In this document: in pieces, positions 1 to 7,564 of the stretch
How positions within the stretch are numbered: position 1 is the first letter of the stretch
How the letters are laid out: each line of letters begins with the position of its first letter
Source of the DNA: REEP01 sp964517265
GTDB taxonomy: Bacteria > Pseudomonadota > Alphaproteobacteria > Rhodospirillales > Defluviicoccaceae
Direction: 5' to 3'
Assembly: GCA_964517265.1 (NCBI GenBank)
Contig: CAZFBS010000044.1
Coordinates: 1 to 23,488, forward strand
DNA: 23,488 bases
Position numbers and translations under genes: made by a program
Notes under the pieces: generated by a model
What the model was told of the DNA's origin: nothing
Databases searched by the model: none
The model's input: only the letters and a program-made list of their open reading frames with translations

Positions 1-487
1 AGGTAGGAACACCGCCCCCGCCCGGTCAATCCCGCCCGGTCAATCCCGCCCAATCCATCATAGACCGGTGGTTGACCCTCCTTCGTCACGGATCGAGACA
101 CCTTCATCGTTGGGCGCACGACACTCCATCTGGGGCTTGTCACGGCATGTTCATGATCGTCCCCGGGGCCTGTGGAAAAGCCTGTTGAAAACGGCCGCGA
201 AGGGGAGTTAACACGCGGCAGCCCCCCACTTTTCCTTACCGTGCCTGAAAAAGCGGCAGATTCACAACCTATTGATAATAATGAAGAAATTATCGGCATA
301 TCAAAGCTAAGGAGCGGCAGCAGTTCCACACCGGCACCGCTGGAAATCGTTTTTCGCGCCTGATAGACGGCAATCGATGACCGCTGCTTGTAACAGCGCC
401 GCTGTGCAAAACCTTCGCAGTTGCGATGGCTCCGGCCCGGGATACCGGGAAGAACGGGCGGGTTCGAAGAGCGGATTGGCTTCTGCC
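1..487. other. Gene-free left end of the window
   Basis: No reading frame here has a protein-like composition together with a ribosome binding site. The stretch starts with a short tandem repeat (17-54), has a DnaA-box-like TGTGGAAAA at 171-179 followed by TGTTGAAAA, and contains an AT-rich segment around 260-310. A 63-codon frame opening with GTG at 172 has no visible Shine-Dalgarno sequence and is not supported. The region lies downstream of the permease gene that ends at 488 on the minus strand, so it may hold that gene's 3' end signals, but I see no clear terminator hairpin. Confidence 0.5.
17..54. repeat. 14-base tandem repeat, about 2.5 copies
   Basis: The unit CCCGCCCGGTCAAT occurs at 17-30 and 31-44 without mismatch. 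A third, shortened copy (CCCGCCC then AAT) occupies 45-54. No gene overlaps it, and its function is unknown. The array may extend leftward beyond the window. Confidence 0.75.
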
Positions 488-1486
488 TCAGGGTTGGCGG
501 CCCTCGGGATGGTCGGTGGGACCAGCGTTTGCCGGTTTGCTCCTTTTCAGTTCGCTCAAGCCGATTCCGGAGAGCACGAGAGCGAGCGCGAGCAGAGCCG
601 ACCAGCCCGGCTGTTCGTTGAGAGCGACCATGCCAACAATCACCGCCCAGATCGGGATCAGGTAATTGATCAACGACAGAAAACTCGGCCCCGCCACCGA
701 GATCAACTTGAAATAGACCACGGTGGCGATTCCGGTGGCGACGACGCCGAGAAAGGCGACGGCGACGGCCGCCGGCGCGGTCAGCGACAATTGCCAGGGT
801 TGATCCGCGGCAACGGCGATCGGAACCATCAACAGGCTCCCGGCAATCGCCACGCCGCTCGCCGCTTCGAGCGGAGCGGTGGGCGGTCGGCGCCGGGCGA
901 TGATCGCATTGGCGGCATAACAGAGTGCTCCGCCCAGCACCGCCAGCTCGGCCAGCAGCATCGAGCCGATCCCTTGGATTTCGAGCAGGACGTGAGGCCC
1001 GACGAGGACCACAATACCGGAAAAGCCGATCATGAAGCCCAGCAGGCGAAACCCGGTCAGCCGCTCGTCCTCGAGGAACAGGTGAGCCAGTACCAGGGTG
1101 CTCAAGGGCATAACGGCCATCAGAATGCCGGCAAGCCCACTCGAAATATATTGCTGGCCCCAGCTGATCAGCCAGAAAGGAAGCATGTTGCCGACGATGG
1201 CGGAGATCACGAAGAAGCGCCAATGAACGACGGAGTTCGGCAACCGCTGCGCGCCGAAGGTGAGCGCGGCGCCGAGAACGATGGCTGCAATGACGAGCCG
1301 AGCCGCCACCACGGTGGTCGGCGGTAAGGCGTGGACCGCGATGCTGGTGAACACGAACGAGCTTCCCCACATCGCGACCAGCGCCAGCAGCAAAAGCCAA
1401 TGGACGAGCGGCCGCGACGTCAAGGCCGGTCGGACTGGAGCGGCCGGCGGGCAGGGTCCACGGGGTGGCGGCCACGGATGCGGCAT
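488..1486 (-). CDS. EamA/DMT-family permease
   Basis: A 332-residue integral membrane protein of the drug/metabolite transporter superfamily, probably an inner-membrane exporter of a small metabolite; the substrate cannot be told from sequence. After about 27 Pro/Arg-rich residues the first hydrophobic helix begins and contains the AMWGSSF signature typical of EamA proteins. About ten hydrophobic segments follow, arranged as two halves. The second half has the usual run of helices ending near LIPIWAVIVGMVALNEQPGW, close to the family pattern of an acidic residue after helix nine. The length is near the usual 290-320 residues. The ATG at 1486 has no good Shine-Dalgarno sequence, and a TTG start just before the first helix is possible, so the N-terminus is uncertain. 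It stands alone, with gene-free DNA on both sides. Confidence 0.88.
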   Translation of the reverse strand: MPHPWPPPRGPCPPAAPVRPALTSRPLVHWLLLLALVAMWGSSFVFTSIAVHALPPTTVVAARLVIAAIVLGAALTFGAQRLPNSVVHWRFFVISAIVGNMLPFWLISWGQQYISSGLAGILMAVMPLSTLVLAHLFLEDERLTGFRLLGFMIGFSGIVVLVGPHVLLEIQGIGSMLLAELAVLGGALCYAANAIIARRRPPTAPLEAASGVAIAGSLLMVPIAVAADQPWQLSLTAPAAVAVAFLGVVATGIATVVYFKLISVAGPSFLSLINYLIPIWAVIVGMVALNEQPGWSALLALALVLSGIGLSELKRSKPANAGPTDHPEGRQP

Positions 1487-1998
1487 CTCATCGGAGGGAC
1501 AGGTTCCAATTCCTTTTCAGGACCAACGCGACCTCTTGACGATCATCGCCAGGGCATCGCCAGGACATCCGCCAGCCTCTCAAGGCACGCAAGTTGCACA
1601 CAGGGATGCGAAAGCGACTGATTTACAACCGACCAAGACTCACGTTTGCGCACGGACTGTACTCTGATTCAGAACGCAACGGAAAATAATACCCAATCAG
1701 GGAGTTATTCGGATGCCTGTGTTTCGGGCAGGGAGGAGAGGCCGCTTTGGTTACCGCATGATGGCGACAATGACCACCGTTCACCCACAGTGTTTTCCAC
1801 AGGTTCTGTGGATGGACCTGCGCAGCCTTGGTCGTGCCCGCAAGGGCGCGCGGCATTGGCCGCTGGCCGCGAACGGGCTACAGTGAGGGGGGATTGCCAC
1901 GAACATCGGCCGGCCGGTTACGCAACGCTGACGGAAAGCCTGGATGACCGCCGGTGGCGACAGGGGTGAACGAGCGACGGGACGGAAGGGAATCGGAT
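1487..1998. other. Gene-free stretch between the permease and the oxidoreductase
   Basis: 512 bases separate two divergently transcribed genes, so promoters for both should lie here. Visible structure includes an imperfect inverted repeat with arms at 1661-1669 and 1695-1705 around an AT-rich loop, and a compact perfect inverted repeat at 1796-1812. Short open frames exist but none has a ribosome binding site and protein-like composition together. Confidence 0.5.
1796..1812. promoter_or_regulatory. Perfect inverted repeat TCCACAG-gtt-CTGTGGA
   Basis: Two perfect 7-base arms are separated by 3 bases. A further CCACAG lies at 1785-1790, and the related CTGTGGA occurs at 170-176 on the other side of the permease gene. 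The flanking TTTTCCACA at 1793-1801 differs at one position from the DnaA-box consensus TTATCCACA. It could be an operator or DnaA binding sites; the sequence does not decide between them. Confidence 0.45.
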
Positions 1999-2949
1999 AT
2001 GAAAGCGATGGTGATCGATCGGTTTGGCGGCCCCGAGCAACTGCATCTGGCCGAGGTCAAGACACCGGAGCCGGGTGACGGCGAGGTTCTGATCAAGATC
2101 GAATGGACCAGCGTCAATCCGGTCGACTGGAAGATCCGAGAGGGGATGTTGGAAGCGATGTTTCCCCATGCATTTCCCTTGATCCCCGGCTGGGACGCCG
2201 CCGGCACGGTGGCTGGCGTCGGAGAGGGAGTCCACACCTTGGGCGTCGGCGAGAGGGTATTCGCCTACTGCCGCAAACCCGTGGTGCAGTGGGGGACCTA
2301 TGCGGAATACGTTACGATGCCCGCGGCGGCGGTCGCCCCGATGCCGCAGGTTCTGTCGTTCACCGAGGCGGCGACCATTCCGCTAGTCGGATTGACGTCC
2401 TGGCAATCGCTGTTTGACGCCGCACATCTTCAGAGCGGGCAGTCGATCCTGATCCTCAATGGGGCAGGCGGGACCGGCAGCCTTGCCATTCCGTTCGCCA
2501 AGCATGTCGGCGCCACCGTGCTTGCCTGTGCGCGCACCGACAATCATGATTACCTTCGCTCTCTCGGTGCCGATGTTCTGATCGATTATCGGACCGAGGA
2601 CGTTGGTGCGGCCGTCAAGGCGCGCGCCCCGCAGGGCGTGGATGTCGTCTACGCCAACATCGGCGGCGAGCCGCACAGGCAAAGCTACAGCCTGATCAAG
2701 AAAGGCGGCGCCCTTGTCTCGATTGCCGACCAGCCTCTTGAAGATGCGGCCAAAGCCGCCGGCGTGGCAGCGTCCTATCTGTTTGTCGAGCCGAACGGTC
2801 AGCATCTGCGCGAGATTGCGCGGCTGATCGACGGCGGTTTCGTCAAGCCGCCGCAAATTACCCAAATGGCGCTCAAGGATGCGGCGGAAGCACATCGGCT
2901 GAGCGAGGCCCATCGTGTGCGCGGCAAGATCGCCCTTGAGATCGGCTGA
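1999..2949 (+). CDS. NADP-dependent quinone oxidoreductase-like protein (zinc-free MDR family)
   Basis: A 316-residue medium-chain dehydrogenase/reductase of the zeta-crystallin/quinone oxidoreductase type. It probably reduces quinones or activated alkenes with NADPH in the cytoplasm. The N-terminal GroES-like half includes GWDAAGTVAGVG (residues 64-75). The Rossmann half contains the nucleotide-binding loop GAGGTG (155-160), followed by a strand ending in the ACART segment and the typical LGADVLIDYRTED. The cysteine clusters and His/Cys ligands of zinc alcohol dehydrogenases are absent, which supports a zinc-independent reductase. I chose the ATG at 1999 because a purine-rich Shine-Dalgarno (GGAAGGGA, about 1984-1991) precedes it at good spacing and MKAMVIDRFGG is the normal family start. 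A start 15 codons upstream is open but less likely. The true substrate is unknown. Confidence 0.88.
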   Translation: MKAMVIDRFGGPEQLHLAEVKTPEPGDGEVLIKIEWTSVNPVDWKIREGMLEAMFPHAFPLIPGWDAAGTVAGVGEGVHTLGVGERVFAYCRKPVVQWGTYAEYVTMPAAAVAPMPQVLSFTEAATIPLVGLTSWQSLFDAAHLQSGQSILILNGAGGTGSLAIPFAKHVGATVLACARTDNHDYLRSLGADVLIDYRTEDVGAAVKARAPQGVDVVYANIGGEPHRQSYSLIKKGGALVSIADQPLEDAAKAAGVAASYLFVEPNGQHLREIARLIDGGFVKPPQITQMALKDAAEAHRLSEAHRVRGKIALEIG

Positions 2950-2986
2950 TGCCGTCGATCTGGATCAAAGACGGGGAGTGTGTTTG

Positions 2987-3613
2987 TTGAGCGGTTCCCC
3001 GAAATGGAGCCGAGTGGCCTTGCTGGCGCTGACGGCCGCGATCCTGGCGGAGGTTCCGCCTGCACAAGCCGACTGGCTGGAAATCCCAAATGGGTTCGTC
3101 GCCAGCCAGGAGAGCCAGCAATTCGCCGCCGAGGACCGACGGAGCCTGATCACGGTGCGCCCGGAGCCGGGTCCGTTCTCGGATCTGAGCGAAGTCACCG
3201 TGTATCAAGTGATCGGCGCCGTTGAACAGCCCGATGCATGGCTGAGAGGCCAGGTCACGGCGGACCTGGTGGGCGAGGAGGTGATCGATGACGTGCTGGA
3301 GAGCCCCGACAGCCCGTTCGCCGATCCCCTGTTCGACGCGCTCCGGAAAGCAATTCCGCAAGTTTATGCCGGTATCCAGGAACTCTCGAAACTGCCGCTC
3401 CGCTTCTGCGACGGCCCTTTGACGACTTACAACGCCTCCGGCTCGTTGCGCGAGCTCAACTGTACCTACCCGTTGGGACCGTTCCGCCAGTACTTCATCT
3501 TCCGGCTGCAGCAGGTGGAGGGCGTCTGGTACTATACCGAGATCCGGGCAATGAACGAAAAACGGCTTCGGCACTTGATTGCCATCGCCAACTCGTTCCG
3601 CCCGACAGCATGA
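2987..3613 (+). CDS. Small exported protein of unknown function
   Basis: I do not recognise this family. The frame is open from 2915, overlapping the preceding gene, but the likely start is the TTG at 2987. GGGGAG at 2973-2978 lies 8 bases before it, and translation from there gives a classic signal peptide: Lys and Arg near the N-terminus, a hydrophobic core ALLALTAAILA, then a signal peptidase I-like PPAQA before DW at about residue 28. A GTG at 2978 and a TTG at 2984 are alternatives. The mature part is about 180 residues, soluble-looking, with two cysteines (in RFCDGP and LNCTYP) that could form a disulfide in the periplasm. It follows the oxidoreductase by 37 bases and may be co-transcribed with it, but no functional link is evident. 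Confidence 0.75.
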   Translation: MSGSPKWSRVALLALTAAILAEVPPAQADWLEIPNGFVASQESQQFAAEDRRSLITVRPEPGPFSDLSEVTVYQVIGAVEQPDAWLRGQVTADLVGEEVIDDVLESPDSPFADPLFDALRKAIPQVYAGIQELSKLPLRFCDGPLTTYNASGSLRELNCTYPLGPFRQYFIFRLQQVEGVWYYTEIRAMNEKRLRHLIAIANSFRPTA

Positions 3614-3809
3614 TGAAGATCATTCCTGCGATCTCTCGAAATTGTTCAGATTTCTGCGAATAATAATCATATTAACGGCCGATCCGATTGATCCATTTTC
3701 GCGCACAGGTCGGCGGCCTATTCTCCCGTGAATTTTTGGTCCATCAGAAGTATATTTGAATCCGGCGCAAAAAACCAAACGCGCCGATCACGGAGGGACG
3801 GCCAACGAG

Positions 3810-4574
3810 ATGAACACGAATATTGAATCGCAGGTCAACAGTCTGGCCTACCACCTATGGCTTTCCGCAGGCCGCGAGTACCGCCGGGTGGTCGACTTCT
3901 GGAGCATGGCCGAGCAGATGGTCTGGGAGTTGGCTGTTGCCACCACCCGGATGTCCGGTTCGGCGATGGAAGCAGGCGTCGATCCCGATCGAACAGCGCC
4001 CACCATTGCCGCCACCTACCTTCAACGAGTCCACGAACTTGCCTACTTCATGTGGGAAGCGTCCGGTGCACAATGCGGTCGTGCGATGGAGTTCTGGCTC
4101 GCCGCGGAACGTCATGTCATGACGATGATGCTGTTTTCGGGACAGAAGGCGGATGCCACCGAGGGCGCTCCAGGCGGCGAGGCGGACGGGGTGTCGCCCG
4201 CTCCCGGATCGCCCTATCCGTTCTCGGCGGAGGCCTATCTCAACGAGATCCGCAAGACTGCTTACTACATGTGGGAGAAGGCAGGCCAAGCCTATGGCGC
4301 GGATAACCTGGACTTTTGGCTTGCGGCGGAACGGCAGGTCCTGCACCGGATCGAGGCGGAGGCAACGCCGCCGGTCTATCCTCCGGTGATCCCGGAGCCG
4401 CGCCCGCATTCCGGACAAGACGGCGCTCCTTCGGGGGAGCCGGCGCAAGGAGCCGAGCCACAGGACTCCGCATCGGCGTCACGGCCGGAGGCCAGTGAAT
4501 CTCCATCCGCAAGAGAGTCTTCGCCATTGCGCATCCGTCGTCGGGAAGCGCCGGAAGGCATGCATCTGCATTGA
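3810..4574 (+). CDS. Protein with three DUF2934-like repeats
   Basis: A 254-residue protein built from three copies of a short helical module at about residues 8-41, 72-107 and 144-181. Each copy has the pattern Ala-Tyr-x-(L/M)-W, then a Gly, then (D/E)-F-W-x-x-A-E-x. This is the signature I associate with DUF2934, usually found as a single copy in small proteins of unknown function. The first copy is the most divergent (FWSMAEQMVWE). Residues 185-254 are rich in Pro, Ser, Glu and Ala, probably disordered, and end in a basic RIRRR patch. I chose the ATG at 3810 because GGAGGG (3792-3797) precedes it, although at a long 12-base spacing. A TTG at 3756 in the same frame has no such site. There is no signal peptide or membrane segment. 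The function is unknown. Confidence 0.8.
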   Translation: MNTNIESQVNSLAYHLWLSAGREYRRVVDFWSMAEQMVWELAVATTRMSGSAMEAGVDPDRTAPTIAATYLQRVHELAYFMWEASGAQCGRAMEFWLAAERHVMTMMLFSGQKADATEGAPGGEADGVSPAPGSPYPFSAEAYLNEIRKTAYYMWEKAGQAYGADNLDFWLAAERQVLHRIEAEATPPVYPPVIPEPRPHSGQDGAPSGEPAQGAEPQDSASASRPEASESPSARESSPLRIRRREAPEGMHLH

Positions 4575-4632
4575 GTGCGGCAACGCCTTAAAAAAAGAAC
4601 GGAACTGCTGAGCCGTATCGGGAGACAGATCT

Positions 4633-5499
4633 GTGTCGTACGAGGAGCCGCGCGCGGGTAGCGCCGTCGCCGAGCAATGGATCGGCAACACCGAGACGGT
4701 GAGCGACGAACTTGCGGTCTCGCCCGCGACAGCGGCTGCCGCCACCCTCGACGACACCGAGAGCCGTTTTGAAAGCGGCGTGCCGCTCCCGCCGCTGTGG
4801 CAGTGGTTCTACTTCCTGCCGCGTGCAGTCCAGTCCCGGCTGGGCCCCGATGGGCACCCCGAGCGCGGCGGGTTCCTCCCCCCGATCGCCCTCCCGCGCC
4901 GGATGTTCGCGGGCGCCCGCATGCACTTTCATCACCCTCTCGTGATCGGCCGTCCTGCCGAACGGCGGGGCATCATCCGCAAGGTTTCCGAGAAGGAGGG
5001 GCGCAGCGGCCGGCTCGCCTTCGTCACGGTCGCCTACGCGTTCTACCAGGAGGGGGGACTGTGCATCGAGGAGGAACAGGACATCGTTTATCGCGAAGCG
5101 GGCGCTCCGGTGCCGGCCCCCGCCATGAAATCCCTACCGCCACTGCCGGATGGATCCTGGTCTGCAATGGTGACGCCGACGCCGACGCTTTTGTTCCGGT
5201 TCTCGGCGCTGACGTTCAACGCCCACCGCATTCACTATGACAGGCCTTATGCCACCGAGGTGGAAGGGTATCCCGGGCTCGTGGTTCATGGTCCGTTGAC
5301 CGCTGTTCTGTTGATGGAACTGGTCCGTCGGCAAGCGTCGGAAAGCGTGCGGCGGTTTGAGTTCCGCGGGCAGGCGCCGCTGTTCGACCTTGCGCCGTTC
5401 CGCGTGGCCGCCACTCCCGCCGCCGATGGTCGCGTGCTTCTGGAAGCACACGGACCCGCCGCAGAAACGGCGATGACGGCGACGGCCGCGTTTTCCTGA
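4633..5499 (+). CDS. Hot-dog-fold acyl-CoA hydratase (FAS1-like/MaoC type; mesaconyl- or itaconyl-CoA hydratase-like)
   Basis: A 288-residue two-hot-dog protein of the family that includes mesaconyl-C4-CoA hydratase, itaconyl-CoA hydratase and HTD2-type dehydratases. Its likely reaction is reversible hydration of a branched C4/C5 enoyl-CoA. The N-terminal half carries PLPPLWQWFYFLP and the ALPRRMFAGAR segment typical of the FAS1-like dehydratase domain. The C-terminal half has RFSALTFNAHRIHYD (about 187-201), which holds the probable catalytic His/Asp, and EGYPGLVVHGPL (about 211-222). Translation starts at GTG 4633, eight bases after GGGAG (4620-4624). The gene converges with a CitE-type lyase ending at 5551. 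A hydratase plus such a lyase matches the last two steps of itaconate breakdown, or steps around mesaconyl/malyl-CoA. The exact substrate is an inference. Confidence 0.8.
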   Translation: MSYEEPRAGSAVAEQWIGNTETVSDELAVSPATAAAATLDDTESRFESGVPLPPLWQWFYFLPRAVQSRLGPDGHPERGGFLPPIALPRRMFAGARMHFHHPLVIGRPAERRGIIRKVSEKEGRSGRLAFVTVAYAFYQEGGLCIEEEQDIVYREAGAPVPAPAMKSLPPLPDGSWSAMVTPTPTLLFRFSALTFNAHRIHYDRPYATEVEGYPGLVVHGPLTAVLLMELVRRQASESVRRFEFRGQAPLFDLAPFRVAATPAADGRVLLEAHGPAAETAMTATAAFS

Positions 5500-5550
5500 A
5501 CGCGGAGCAGAGCAGAGCGACGGTCTTCCTCGCGGCAGTGTGTCCGGCGC

Positions 5551-6438
5551 TCAGGCGGCCAGCGAGGCCTGCATTTTCTCGATCGCCTCGGCCATCGCGA
5601 CCAGCCGCTTGGCGTTCTCGACGTGAAGGTTCTCGATCAGCTTGCCGTCGACCACGACCACGCCCTTGCCTTCCTTCGCCGCCGCCTCGTGAGCGAGAAT
5701 GATCTTGCGCGACCATTCCACCTCTTGCGGCTGCGGCGAGAAAATGCGGTTGCAGGTTTCGACGGTCTTCGGATGTATGAGGGTCTTGCCATCGAACCCC
5801 ATCTCCACGCCCTGGCGGCAGGCATACTCGAATCCCTCGTCATCGTTCAGATCGAGGTAGACGCCGTCGACGATGGCGAGCCCGTAGCCACGGGCGGCGA
5901 GAAGACACAGGCTCAGCGAGGCGATCATCGGCAGGCGCTCGCGCGTGTGGGCGCAGTGGAGTTCCTTGGCGAGATCGGACGTGCCCATCACGAACCCGGC
6001 CAGTCGTGGCGAGGAGGCCGCGATTTCCGCCGCCGCCAGCATCCCGCGGGCGGTTTCCATCATCGCCCAGATCGCCATGTCGGCCGGCGCACCGTTCGCG
6101 TCCATGATTGCTTCAAGCTGGCGGATCATGTCGGCGCTTTCGACCTTGGGCAGCAGGATGGCATCGGCCTTGGTCTTGGACGCCGCGACGATGTCGGCGT
6201 AACCCCAGGGTGTCGCAAGGCCGTTGACGCGGATCAGCAACTCGCGCATACCGTAGCCGCCCTCCGTGACGGCCTCGCAGACCTGCCGGCGAGCGGTCTC
6301 CTTGGCATCGGGAGCGACGGCATCTTCAAGATCGAGAATGAGACCGTCTGCCGCAAGGCCCCGCGCTTTCTCAAGCGCCCGGGCGTTCGAGCCCGGCATG
6401 TAAAGGACGCTGCGACGTGGGCGTGCAGTTGTAGCCAT
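5551..6438 (-). CDS. CoA-ester lyase of the CitE/HpcH family (malyl-CoA/citramalyl-CoA lyase-like)
   Basis: A cytoplasmic 295-residue TIM-barrel enzyme that probably cleaves a 3-hydroxyacyl-CoA such as malyl-, beta-methylmalyl- or citramalyl-CoA, or acts as the related malyl-CoA thioesterase. Family landmarks occur in order: RRSVLYMPGSN, LILDLEDAVAPDAK, LIRVNG, LLPKVESADM, METARG (metal-binding Glu), GTSDLAKEL (metal-binding Asp), and near the end GFDGKTLIHPKTVE. The frame is open to 6468, but I chose the ATG at 6438 because GGGAGGAG lies just upstream of it and MATTARPRRSVLYMPG is a normal start. The gene converges with the hydratase and diverges from the pyridoxal kinase. No CoA-transferase is visible nearby, so the pathway is only suggested. 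CitE of citrate lyase is less likely because CitD and CitF are absent. Confidence 0.87.
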   Translation of the reverse strand: MATTARPRRSVLYMPGSNARALEKARGLAADGLILDLEDAVAPDAKETARRQVCEAVTEGGYGMRELLIRVNGLATPWGYADIVAASKTKADAILLPKVESADMIRQLEAIMDANGAPADMAIWAMMETARGMLAAAEIAASSPRLAGFVMGTSDLAKELHCAHTRERLPMIASLSLCLLAARGYGLAIVDGVYLDLNDDEGFEYACRQGVEMGFDGKTLIHPKTVETCNRIFSPQPQEVEWSRKIILAHEAAAKEGKGVVVVDGKLIENLHVENAKRLVAMAEAIEKMQASLAA

Positions 6439-6478
6439 CGCGTTTTCTCCTCCCGACAGGTTGAACAAGCATTACGGC

Positions 6479-6504
6479 GCATGATGCTTTCGCATGTGCG
6501 AGAG
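6479..6504. promoter_or_regulatory. Palindromic sites between divergent lyase and pyridoxal kinase genes
   Basis: The 108-base divergent spacer contains GCATgATGC (6479-6487). Next to it is the inverted repeat centred on TCGCA-tg-TGCGA (6490-6501), extendable to 8 pairs per arm at 6487-6504 with one G-T pair. The position suits an operator controlling one or both genes. No regulator gene adjoins it, and no cognate family can be named. Confidence 0.35.
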
Positions 6505-6546
6505 AACATTATTGCAGGGGCTTTCCCGCCAGGCTAGACGGAAAAC

Positions 6547-7437
6547 GTGCCCGCCATGCCTCCCTCTTCCACCCGTGCCATCCTCTCGGTGCAGTCGTCC
6601 GTCGCCTTTGGACACGTCGGCAACGCGGCAGCCGTGTTCTGCCTGCGCCGCAGCGGATTCGACGTCTGGCCGGTGGATACGGTCGCGTTCAGCAATCACC
6701 CGGGGTACGGCCGGCACCGCGGTCGGGTCCGGCCGGCGGCGGATATCAAGGACATCATCGCCGGCTTGGCGGATATCGGCGTCCTTGGTTCCTGCGGCGG
6801 CCTGCTGTCCGGCTACCTCGGCTCGGCGGAGACCGGCCGCATCGTATGCCAGACGGCACAGGCGCTAAAGGCGCAAGACCCGTCCGTGTTGTGGTGCTGC
6901 GATCCGGTGATGGGCGATCACGGCCCCGGCCTTTACGTGCCCCAGCCGGTCGCCGAGTTCTTCCGGACCGTTGCGGTCCCGGCGGCCGATATTCTGGTGC
7001 CGAATCGGTTCGAGCTGGAACTGCTGAGCGGAATGCGGGTCGAAACCCTTGGTGACGCAGCGGCGGCCGCCGCTGCGCTTGTGTTGCGGGGACCGCAGAC
7101 AGTCGTCGTCACCTCGGTCGACGCCGGCTTCGTCGGCACGGATACCTCTTCTGCGACCATTTCCACTCTGGCGGTAACGCAAGAGCGTACCTGGATCGTA
7201 ACCACCCCTCGTCTGCCGCTTGCCGCCAAGGGCGCCGGCGATGTTGTCGCGGCCCTGTTTTTTGCAAGGCTTCTGAGACTGGCGAGCGTGCCAGACGCTC
7301 TCGCTGCGGCCGTATCGGCCACCTTCGCCCTGATCGACGCAACCACCCGGGCTGAGGCAAGCGAGTTGTGCCTGGTGGCGGCCCAGGACGCGCTCGTGAA
7401 CCCGCCGCGCCGCTTTGCGGCACAACCTGTCGGTTGA
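6547..7437 (+). CDS. pdxY: Pyridoxal kinase, PdxY type
   Basis: A 296-residue ribokinase-fold kinase that phosphorylates pyridoxal to pyridoxal 5'-phosphate in the salvage pathway. It opens with SVQSSVAFGHVGNAA and continues with VDTVAFSNHPGYG, both closely matching PdxY/PdxK. The central region has the CDPVMGDHGPGLYV phosphate-proximal segment and LVPNRFELELLSG. The C-terminal anion-hole motif is AKGAGDVVAALFF, with the catalytic Asp in GAGD. The length is typical. The start is either GTG 6547 or ATG 6556 three codons later; neither has a strong Shine-Dalgarno, and the difference is trivial. It is divergent from the lyase gene and followed by an unrelated receiver gene, so it is probably expressed on its own. 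PdxY rather than PdxK is my preference from the N-terminal motif; HMP kinase activity is unlikely. Confidence 0.9.
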   Translation: MPAMPPSSTRAILSVQSSVAFGHVGNAAAVFCLRRSGFDVWPVDTVAFSNHPGYGRHRGRVRPAADIKDIIAGLADIGVLGSCGGLLSGYLGSAETGRIVCQTAQALKAQDPSVLWCCDPVMGDHGPGLYVPQPVAEFFRTVAVPAADILVPNRFELELLSGMRVETLGDAAAAAAALVLRGPQTVVVTSVDAGFVGTDTSSATISTLAVTQERTWIVTTPRLPLAAKGAGDVVAALFFARLLRLASVPDALAAAVSATFALIDATTRAEASELCLVAAQDALVNPPRRFAAQPVG

Positions 7438-7564
7438 TCGAGAGGATGTTCAACCGCGGCCTTTTTCCACAACTATAGAGAGAATAATTAGAACATTAGA
7501 AACATCTCGATTGTACCTTCCGGGCGGGGGCCGCTTTCTCTCGGCAGGAAGGTTGCAAATAGAG

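Noticed and set aside
172..363. 63-codon plus-strand frame in the left gene-free region
   Set aside because: GTG start with no Shine-Dalgarno sequence and no recognisable features. It is possible but unsupported.
377..1327. Long plus-strand ORF antisense to the permease
   Set aside because: Arg/Gly/Asp/Gln-rich composition with no domain. It mirrors a clear membrane-protein gene and is a product of high GC.
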